DNA of 64,000 nt from Cavia porcellus (Eukaryota; Chordata; Mammalia; Rodentia; Caviidae), in assembly GCF_034190915.1 (NCBI RefSeq), contig NW_026947503.1, forward strand, positions 23,394,532 through 23,458,531, given 5' to 3'. Positions within the stretch are counted from its first letter, which is position 1. The number at the start of each line of letters is the position of its first letter. The position numbers and the translations under genes are program-made. This document shows, piece by piece, positions 55,861 through 64,000 of the stretch. The notes below the pieces were generated by a model. The model was not told where the DNA came from and made no database searches. It worked only from the letters and a program-made list of their open reading frames with translations.

Positions 55861-56249
55861 ATATTCTTTCATGAATCCACGCCATCCAGACCAGTGGGAA
55901 TATAGTTTCCCTAACTCCAAACCATGCACACATTGGATAGCAAGTGGCACAAAGTGATGATTCCTTAGAAAAGGAAATTTACTAAACGTTGTGACTAGGG
56001 TTATTCTCCCCAGGAAAGCACTTTACCTGCATACTCCCTCTAAGACAGGACCAATAAATATTATAAAAGTGTCTGGTTATTTCCCTACCTTTCTCTTTCA
56101 CTATGAACTCCTCCTGAAGAAAAAACTATCTTACATATCTCTATTTCAAAAGCACCTAACTCCCTTACAAAGCTCGAAGTAAATACAGTAAACCTTTCAA
56201 GGAATTGGAAGACACACAACCAGCATTTACACACAGAACCAACCGTGAG

Positions 56250-56400
56250 GCAGAAATTATTCCCCAGCTTTCCCATGTAGTAGTCATAACAGCCCTGTGA
56301 GAGGATGTGTGAACTTTCACATTCAGTAACTTGCCAGAGCCACAAAGTCACAAAGGGCAACGCTAAAGCAGGTTTCCTGCACCATCTTGCTTCCTCCTTT
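56250..56400 (+). mobile_element. MIR SINE fragment
   Basis: 'gcagaaattattccccagct', 'cataacagccctgtgagagg', 'ttcagtaacttgccagagc' and 'cacaaagtcacaaagggc' match the MIR core order (..taacttgcccaaggtcaca..). Confidence 0.5.
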
Positions 56401-56559
56401 AAAGAGCTTTCTTTCCACAAACTTCAGGTCATTATAAGCTTTTAGTCATAAAAGTATAGCCATTTATAGCAAAGAGCTTTCTTAGATTCTTGGGTTTTAT
56501 AGATGAACAAAATGAAGTTAACAAATAAAATAGCTACAAGCAGGGATCAAAAAATGAAA

Positions 56560-56800
56560 GGTAAGTTAGACAAGGCAATATTATTCAGCATAAAAAAGAA
56601 ATGAGCTGTCAAACAATGAAAAGACATGGAAGAAACTTAAATGCATATTACTAACCAAATGAAGCCAACATAAAAAGGCTATAAACTCTCTGACCCCAGC
56701 TATATGACACTGGAAAAAGTAAAATACAGAAACACTAGAGAATACTGATAGGTAAGAATTTCAGTGAAGTACTGTGAATACTCAGGGCACAGACAATATT
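56560..56800 (+). mobile_element. ancient L1M 3' end
   Basis: 'attcagcataaaaaagaaat', 'gacatggaagaaacttaaat', 'ccaaatgaagccaacataaa', 'ccccagctatatgacactgg': the end of ORF2 and proximal 3'UTR of old mammalian L1. Confidence 0.55.
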
Positions 56801-57554
56801 TAGGGCAGGGAAAATACTCAGATATTATCATATACACATACTATTAGACATTACTCCAACACTGAAGAATATGAAACACCAGGAATAAATCCTATACTAT
56901 TTAATCCAAAAGATAACGAGGTGTAGGTTCATGGAATCTACCAAATATACTACTCCAAGAAGGATGTTGAGAATAGAAAGGCCATGTCTTTGTGGAGTAT
57001 GCAAAAATCTCTATACCTTCTGCTAAATAGCAAATAGCATTTCCAAAATAAGCATTTCAGAAGATATGGAATCAAAATGTAGTGGACACTGGCTAGCTTC
57101 CTATCTTACTCTTACAGATGCTACCAAACTGACTTCACTACTTCCATGCTAAAACATCTGTGTTGATTGAAATCTAACACCTCAAGGGTCTGTAGTTCCC
57201 TGATAGTAATTTGCTCCCTCAGATTCTATAGCTGTGCAGGAAATTTTCATTCATTAAATGGTGTGTGATAAGCATGGCTAGAGACAAGTGTATTTCCTTA
57301 GTTGAATACAAAACTTCTGAAAGGTATTAGAATACTATAAACACATAAGTATCAATTTTAAAACAAAAAATGGTCTGAAGGAGAAATGGCAGAGGTAACA
57401 TTAGATTAGATTGCTTCATAAACAATCATGGTAATGAAGTTCTGGACATGATCCTCCTTGCTGACATTTATATACACAGTGCAAACATATTTTTATGTAT
57501 GTTGTATTTAATATTAGCTTCCAACAGATTCTTATTTCTTGTACAATACCTTTT
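56801..57554. other. unassigned AT-rich DNA
   Basis: No recognisable feature. Confidence 0.3.
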
Positions 57555-58140
57555 TTTAAAAAAAAACTATTTTAAAGAGAATAAAACAAAAGAGGACAGA
57601 ACAAACTGGATCAGAACAAAGCAATGTAAGCAGCACAGCACTTCATAACAATACAACCAGGTATTAACAGTAGCTACCATAATGTCTCTTTCTTAGAAAT
57701 AGTTGAGCATATCTTCACACACAATAATATCAAACATAACAAAATAGTATAAAACCATTCAAGAGAATAAAAGTATTACAGGGTATTCAGAATCAAATAA
57801 CAGAGAATGAAAAATGGCTACCATAATATCTCATTTTCCATAAAAAAATTGTTTATACTATCACACATATTAAAATCCAATAAGACACAACATGATAGAA
57901 CCAATGGAAATAGAAGAACAAAAGCAAAGTAGGACTTCAAAACAAGATGATAATAAATCAGCAATGGCTGCCATGATGTCTTCTTTTCTTCAAAATAGCT
58001 GCTCATAACATCACATATAATAAGATCAAACAAAACAGAATAAAACCATTCCAACTAATGAATGAAAACATTATAAGGCTTCAAAGCAATGTAATGGGGA
58101 ATCATTATTCCCATAAAATCTTATGTACTCATACCATTTT

Positions 58141-60285
58141 TTACACTAGTGAGACTATATAATATTTATACATGTGAATGTGATTTATTTTGCTTATGAG
58201 TATGGTCTCAAGTTGCATCCATTTATTTATAAATATCTCAATGTGGTCATTCTTTATAGCTGAGTAGTAGTACTACATTGTATAAAAATATCACAACTTT
58301 TTTATCCATTCCTCAGTTGATGGGCATTTAGGTTGTTTCTAAAACCTGGCTATTAAAATTGTGCTGCTATAAACATGGATGCACTTATATCACTATGGTA
58401 TGATGTTTTCAGTTCTTCTGAGAATATGCCTAGAAGTGAAATAGCTGGGTTAAATGGGACTTCCGATCTCAGCTTTTTGAGGAATCTCCAGACTGATTTC
58501 CACAGTGTTTATACCAGTATACACACCCACCAACAGTGCAGGAGAGTTTTCCCATAGCATCTCCAACATTTATTTTTGGTAGTTTTCTTGATCCTGGCCA
58601 TTATTTCTGGAGTGAGATGGAATCTCAGTGTGGCTTTAATTTGCATTTCTCTAATGACTAATGATGATGAACATTTTTTCATATATATTTTTGCCTTTTG
58701 TATTTCTTCATCTGAGAACTGTGTATTAATCTTGGATGCCCATTTTAGGATTGGGTCTTTGAATTTCGGGGATCAGATATTTTTTAATTCTTATACGTTC
58801 TCAACAGAAGTTTGTTTGAGGGACAGTTCACTAAGAATTTTTCCCAGTTTGTGGATTTTCTTTTCATTATGCTGGAGATATCTTTTGACATGAAGAAACT
58901 CTTTAATAAGATGTGATCCCAGTAAGGGCTGGGGATTTAGCTCAGCGGCATAAGTACCTGCCTTGCAAGCAGGCAGTCGTGAGTTCGATCCCTGGTACCA
59001 ATAAAAATGAAAAAGACAAAAAAAAAAAAGATGTGATCCCAGTTACCAGTTTGGTGAAGCATTTCCTGTGCGGTTTGATTCTTGTTCATGAATTCTCTAC
59101 CTACCCCATGTCTTCAAGATTTTTACCTATGTTGTCTTCCAACAGACTTAGTGTTTCTGTTTTAATATTTAGAATTTTGATTCATTTAGATTTTAGCTTA
59201 GTACGTGGTGGTAGGCATGGGTCTAGTTTTAGTTTTCGACTCATGGTGAGCCAGTTTTTCCAGCACCATTTATTAAAGAGACTATCATTCTTCCAGTGAA
59301 CATGTTTGGCCCCTTTATCAAAAATAATGTGGTTGAGTGTATTGGCAGGTGTGGTTGTATCTTCTCATCTATTCCACTGATTTTCAGATCTGTTTTTATT
59401 CTATTACCATGTTGATTTTATTACAGCAGCTTTGTAATATAACTTCAAGTCTGGGATTGTGATGCTTTGCCTTGCCTTTGCTGCTTAGAATTGCCTTTGC
59501 TATTCTAGATCTCTTCTGGTTCCAGATGAATTTTAGGAGTGATTTTTCTAGATCTATGAGGTTTGTTAGTGATATTTTCATTGGGATTGCATTGAGTCTG
59601 TTAATAATTTTGGAAGAATGGCCATTTTCACAATATTTATTCTTCCTATTCATGAACAAGGGATGTCTTTCCATTTTTTAAGGTCTTCTTCAATTTCTTT
59701 TTTCAAGGTATTATAATTTCCCCTGTACAGATCTTTTACTTCTTTTGTGAGATTAATTCCTAGGTATTTCATTTTTTTGGATGCTAGTGTAAAGGGTGTG
59801 GCTTCTCTTATTTCTCTCTCAGTGATTTTGTTGTTAGTGTGAAGCAATGCTATTGATTTTTGAGTATTGACTTTGTATCCAGCTGCATTTCTGAATTTAT
59901 TTACTATATCTAGGAGTCTTTCAATGGGGTATTAGGGGTCTTCTATGTAGAGTATCATGCCATCTGCAAATAATGATAATTTAACATCCTCTTTCCTATC
60001 TTTATTCCTTTTATTTCCCTCACTTTTCTAGTTGCTCTTGCTAGTATTTCCAGTACTATGTTGAATAGGAGTGCTGATAGTGGACATCCTTATCTTGTGC
60101 TTGATTTTAAGGTAAAGGCATTGAGATTTGGGCCATTTAATATGATGCTGGCTGTTGGTTTGTCATATATGGCCTTTATCATATTGAGGTAAAGACCATC
60201 TATTCCAATTTTTTGTAAGGTTCTTATCATGAATGAGCATTGGACCTTATAAAAAGCTTTCTCTGCATCTATAGAAATGATCATG
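58141..60285 (-). pseudogene. L1#4 ORF2, RT-to-C-terminus, broken
   Basis: Starts in motif A ([12 protein letters not shown], with Asp to Tyr in the F-D-K-V-Q block). Next come '[20 protein letters not shown]', a degraded motif B, motif C as F-A-D-G near 59970 (second aspartate lost), and the thumb ('[20 protein letters not shown]', 59847-59650; '[20 protein letters not shown]', 59600). The C-terminal domain ends at TAA 58141-58143. Frameshifts at ~60095, ~59650 and ~59400. Interrupted by a SINE. Confidence 0.85.
58924..59027 (+). mobile_element. ID-like SINE, young, perfect 16-bp target duplication
   Basis: Perfect flanks 'aagatgtgatcccagt' at 58908-58923 and 59028-59043. Intact A-box 'tagctcagcggcataag', symmetrical anticodon-like arm and B-box 'gagttcgatccc', then 'accaataaaaatgaaaaaga' and an A-run. 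It is inserted in opposite orientation to its host L1. This is the clearest evidence of recent SINE activity in the window. Confidence 0.95.
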
Positions 60286-60641
60286 ACCTTCTGGTGACAT
60301 GACGGTAATTGCGTCTGCTTTACACAACAGTAAGAGCAGAAATGCTTGCTGAACAGTATTTTGTGGCTTTGATTTCCTGTGGCCTGCTTAGGAAAGAACC
60401 TGGGAGACCCTTGAGCCATGAATGATAAAAAATTTTGTGAACACCATCACTGAAGTAAAATGACAGTAGTTTCCCCAGGCGGTGGAAGATTTCAAGGCAT
60501 TTGGGGGAATGAGAGAGGAAGTGTTAACAGCACCAAGACTGCACACTTGAGCAAGATCGTCTTTCAACAGGAAATATAAATTATATGCTCAGACTGCAGG
60601 CTCCAGTCCTTCAAAATCAACCAAGCAAAAGAAGTAGCCCC
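60286..60641. other. unassigned unique sequence between two L1-type elements
   Basis: About 350 bases without a recognised repeat or coding signal. Confidence 0.35.
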
Positions 60642-61453
60642 CAGGAGACAAGAAGATGGTGGCTGGCTAGGTAGCTGGGTGGAGAGCCTCTCTGAGAAAA
60701 ACAGCTCAGACACTGGAATCTGACAGCATGGAGAGGGCCGAACAAGGGGAGAGGGATTCCCGTGACCTCAGGAGGAAACTGAAGGAAAAAGAAAATTAGG
60801 AAGAGGAAGGAAAAGCATGGGTAGAGGGCTGGAGCTGACACACTCATTGGGATGCATCTCTTGCTGTGCTGGGTGCACCATGGAGTCAGCTGATTCAAGG
60901 TCACAATGAAGCTGTGGCCACTGATAACTGGAGTTGGTGAGTCCCAGGCCCTTGATGGGAGGATGTGGCACAGTGTGGAGTGGAGCCAAGGTGGAGAGCT
61001 TCATTAATTCTCGGTGAGGGCTGGAAATTGGGTCCCACAGTGGGTGTGGCCAGCTGGAAGACATATTGGAGTTGGGCAGAGTCCGGCACAGCAGTGGATT
61101 CAGTCAGCGGCTCCTGGCCCAGAGAGGACTGGTGGGATCAGCATGGGCTGAGACATGGCCCTAGTCAGGACACAAGAGTCAGGGACAAAACTGTCCTGAC
61201 CTTGTGGCATCCACAAAGCAAAGGCTAAGTTGCTGAAGGCACTTGCTAGTTGACTGGCTCACACCCACCATGGGACCCAATTTCCAGTCCTCACTCGGAA
61301 GAGCAGTTAGGCCACTGGCCCTGCGTGTACCCCAGATAACAGCAAACTGGAGAGGGCAGCAAGCCCCCAGCCAGCACGCTTCATAAAAACCATAAGCAGT
61401 ATGGAGAGGGCCTGAGACCTCCATCACACACCTGTCTGAAAGAAACCAGAAAC

Positions 61454-62572
61454 ACGATAAGAGAAAGAAACAAGAAAAAACCTCGAGCCACTGACCCTGG
61501 GAAAATAATTCCAGGAGAGATAAATACAGAAGAGAACCAGTGCAGCAATCATGCAACATTAGCCACAACATCAGCGGACATAAAGAAATAAGTTCGTGAC
61601 ATCATAGATGAACTTAAAACTGAAATTCTAATCCAAGTGGGGCAAGATATAAAAAGATTAATAAAAAAATGCTAAGACCCTCTCAAGAAGACACAAATGG
61701 AAGAATGGAGGAACCCAGAAAAGGAAGAGAAACTTTTGGTGAAGAATATAAACAAAATCTAGAATACATGAAACAGATCTAAAGAGATTACCAGGAAATT
61801 AAAAATTCCATTGAAAATTGGCAAAATGCCTTGACAGAAACTAAAGTTAGCCTTTCAAAACTTGTAGATTTGCAATGTGTGATAATGAAAGAAAAGAGCT
61901 CTTAAAAATAACAAGTAACCAGGAAGTAACAATTCAAAACTGAGAAGACAACAAGAGGATCTATAACTTAATAATTAAAAAATGTAAGCAACGAAGCAGG
62001 AGTAACCACAAATGAATTACAAAGGCTATTCACAGAAATAATTAAGGAAAGCTTCCCAAGCATAGGAAAAAGAAATGATATCCAAATAAATGAGGCATGC
62101 AGAACTACAACCAACTACAACCAAAACAGATCTACACCCAGACATATAATAATCAAGATTCTAGAAATCCAGCACAAGAACAGAATATTGAAAGTGGTCA
62201 GAGAAAAGAAGCAGATCACCTATAAAGGAAAATTCATCAAAATAATGACTTCTCAACACAAACTATCAAATTATGAAGAGCCTGGGGGAAGTAGTCTAAG
62301 CCCTGAAAGAAAATAACCTCCAACTCAGATTGATATACCCTGAAAAACTCTCTCTCAAAATTAATGGAGAAACAAGTTGTTTCCAAGACAAGGAGGAACT
62401 GTGGGAGTTCATGGCCACCAATTCAACCCTACAAAAAATACTGAAGGACATTCTAGAGAGAGAGAAAAAAATACCAGGATTTCAGCAACAGTTGCAGAAA
62501 GGCCTCAGTGAATGGGGTAGACAGTGGAATGAAGGGAAAAAGTGGACAAATAATACCAGAAAAATAGAATAG
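61454..62572 (+). pseudogene. L1 ORF1 of copy D, broken
   Basis: The start codon equivalent to those of copies A and B reads ACG instead of ATG. The helical N-terminal part, coiled coil ('aacagatctaaagagattac', with a stop replacing Q) and RRM ('ctacacccagacatataata') are visible in shifting frames. The CTD is open 62330-62572 ('MIYPEKLSLKINGETSCFQD', 'EELWEFMATNSTLQ'). Confidence 0.75.
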
Positions 62573-62589
62573 CAGAGATGAGATAGAGA

Positions 62590-62990
62590 AGGTGGGCTAT
62601 AATCTCTAATATAGATAGCCTTGATACACTATCAAAAAGAAACACAGCAGAGTAGATCAGGAGGCAGGATCCATCAAGATGCTCTGAATATGAAATATAC
62701 TCAACCTGAAATAAGATTAAATAAACTGAAAGTCAAAGATGAGAAAATGATGCTCTACATGACAGGGAACCAGAGAAAAATAGGGACAACTCATCCAGCA
62801 GCTGCAGATAGGTTGGAAAGTCATGACATTTTGGTGCAGTGGAGAACTACTTAGCTAGAAGGAAGAAAACCTTGTGGCTTTAAAGTAAAGGAATACAGCT
62901 CAAGATCAAGCTCAGGGGTAAAAAGGTTCAACTCAGATAGATAATGAGTTGCCCCACTAATCTAAAAACTAAAGGAGCTAGAGGGACCCA
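62590..62990 (+). pseudogene. copy D ORF2 remnant
   Basis: Endonuclease start (degenerate N-S-L-D-T-L-S-K-R), then 'LNKLKVKDEKMMLYMTGNQR' (the R-L-K-I-K-G-W region) around 62720-62780. At about 62810 it jumps to a C-terminal-like block ('gtgcagtggagaactactta'). Same junction layout as copy A and element #1. Confidence 0.65.
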
Positions 62991-64000
62991 AAATATACAA
63001 AGCACCCTGAGAAAGGAAAATAGGAGGAATTGCCTAAAAAAGGAAGGCAGAAGACATTGTTAATAGTGTATCAGGATTTAAAAGCCACATTGGTCTTACT
63101 GCTCTGTTTAGTTTGATTTTGTTCCCATCTGTCTACTCATACTAGATTTGAGGGCACAGACAGCTATCCCAAAAATAGCAGGCTATACTAAGGTAATTAT
63201 CCTTAATTTCCTATTAACTTAAACTGAAGTCTTGTATTACTTACATTGTCTTACTATGACTGATCTTATTTGAAGCTGGTTTGTTAGACCATTGTTTTGC
63301 CTTGACTGATTTTATTCAAATTTGGTATGCTTGATAGTATCAAGTCTAAGAGTAGAGACAACAGCTCTGAAGATAACAAGATGTAATAAGATACCCATTC
63401 TAGTTTGATTATTAACTGCTTTTGAAGTCTTACAATGCCTCCAATGTTGTGTTTTTATTAAAATTGCTAAGTAATGCTATGCTCAATTATATTATGCCTG
63501 ATGATGTAGACGATTCTATTGAAAATAATGAGAGAAAGCATACTAACTACTGTAGATCACCGAATAATGTGGTTTTATATGTCTTTTTCGTTTCATATTT
63601 TTCTAGGAATTTGTTTTGTTGTCTTGATTTGATCTGTTTTTCCCTATAATACCAAAAGGATACATATACATGTAGAGATTCACACATGGGGAAAATCTCT
63701 AAACAGTTTACGGGAATAGATTATATAATGCACGATGTAATGAACAGATACTCTGAAGAAGAAGAGATACTAAGATACCCAGTGCTATTCTGGAACATTA
63801 TGATATAAAATCTAGCAATACTATTATTCACTGTTCAGAGACTATTAGTATAGTCTCTTATGTTTAATTTCAGCATACATAAACATATGGACAGCTACTT
63901 CGAAGAGAATGAGAGACATTATGGCAGTCATTGTTGACTTCCACAATGTCAGGCCTTGAAGACCTAAAAAGCCTTCATCATCCTGTTATGATTAGATTAG

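Larger units (their letters stand above)
57555..60285 (-). mobile_element. L1#4, 5'-truncated L1 on the minus strand
   Basis: The reversed A-tail at ~57555 is followed by T-rich 3'UTR units (reverse complements of 'gacattatggtagctactgt' and similar, to 58140). ORF2 then runs to an abrupt 5' truncation at 60285 inside RT motif A. Two or three 3'UTR units are present, of the L1#3 kind and without the type II block. It carries a young SINE at 58924. Confidence 0.85.
60642..64000 (+). mobile_element. ORF1-only L1 derivative, copy D (runs past window end)
   Basis: 5' start 'aggagacaagaagatggtgg', homologous to the starts of A and B. One ~311-type 5'UTR monomer (60803-61040), ORF1, ORF2 N-/C-terminal remnants and T-rich 3'UTR units up to the window edge. 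The layout matches copy A almost block for block. The 3' end and target duplication lie outside. Confidence 0.8.

Noticed and set aside
15958..59027. tRNA-Ala genes
   Set aside because: The tRNA-like bodies have no paired acceptor stem, run into A-rich tails and are flanked by target duplications: they are SINEs.

Overview
This is non-coding, repeat-saturated genomic DNA from a placental mammal, most likely a rodent. The pointers are a 7SL-derived B1-like fragment, many alanine-tRNA-derived ID-like SINEs, MaLR-type LTRs, old L2/MIR/L1M remnants and large amounts of LINE-1 (L1) DNA. I see no host gene, exon, tRNA/rRNA gene, CRISPR array or prokaryotic feature. Every long reading frame lies inside a transposable element or antisense to one. 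The species cannot be named from the sequence alone.

Layout. 1-4.7 kb: AT-rich DNA with two MaLR-like LTRs, a short L1 3'UTR insertion and a 1.66-kb-spaced direct repeat. 4.8-8.5 kb: an old truncated L1 split by a complete ORF1-only L1 derivative. 8.6-13.95 kb: a minus-strand gammaretrovirus-like provirus remnant (3' LTR, broken env, 3' part of pol), with an L1 3'UTR inserted in env. 14-24.7 kb: mostly unassigned DNA with SINEs, a MaLR LTR and old L1. 24.75-33.2 kb: a complete ORF1-only element (copy A) split by a second complete one (copy B), which itself carries a minus-strand L1 3'UTR insertion. 33.4-34.7 kb: two short elements made of L1 5'UTR-like plus 3'UTR-like sequence. 36.14-36.47 kb: a solo ERV LTR with a perfect 6-bp target duplication. 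36.5-52.4 kb: a four-level nest. L1#2 holds L1#3, which holds ORF1-only copy C, which holds a 5'-inverted L1 fragment. 52.5-57.5 kb: SINEs, three copies of a ~400-bp rodent-type repeat, L2, MIR and old L1. 57.56-60.29 kb: minus-strand truncated L1#4 carrying a young SINE. 60.6-64 kb: a fifth ORF1-only element (copy D), running off the window.

The most interesting signal is the set of five ORF1-only L1 derivatives. They resemble the known HAL1 (half-L1) class. Four are bounded by target-site duplications that I could read directly. They keep an L1 ORF1 (coiled coil, RRM, CTD) but have lost essentially all of ORF2. Three share the same ORF2 remnant layout, so they look like an amplified family rather than independent deletions. 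They share an unusual T-rich 3'UTR built from ~150-bp degenerate tandem units with full L1s in the window, which fits mobilisation in trans. Their 5'UTRs are GC-richer tandem monomers of several unrelated types. No L1 here has an intact ORF2: the reverse-transcriptase motif C is mutated in two copies, and the reading frame is broken in the third.
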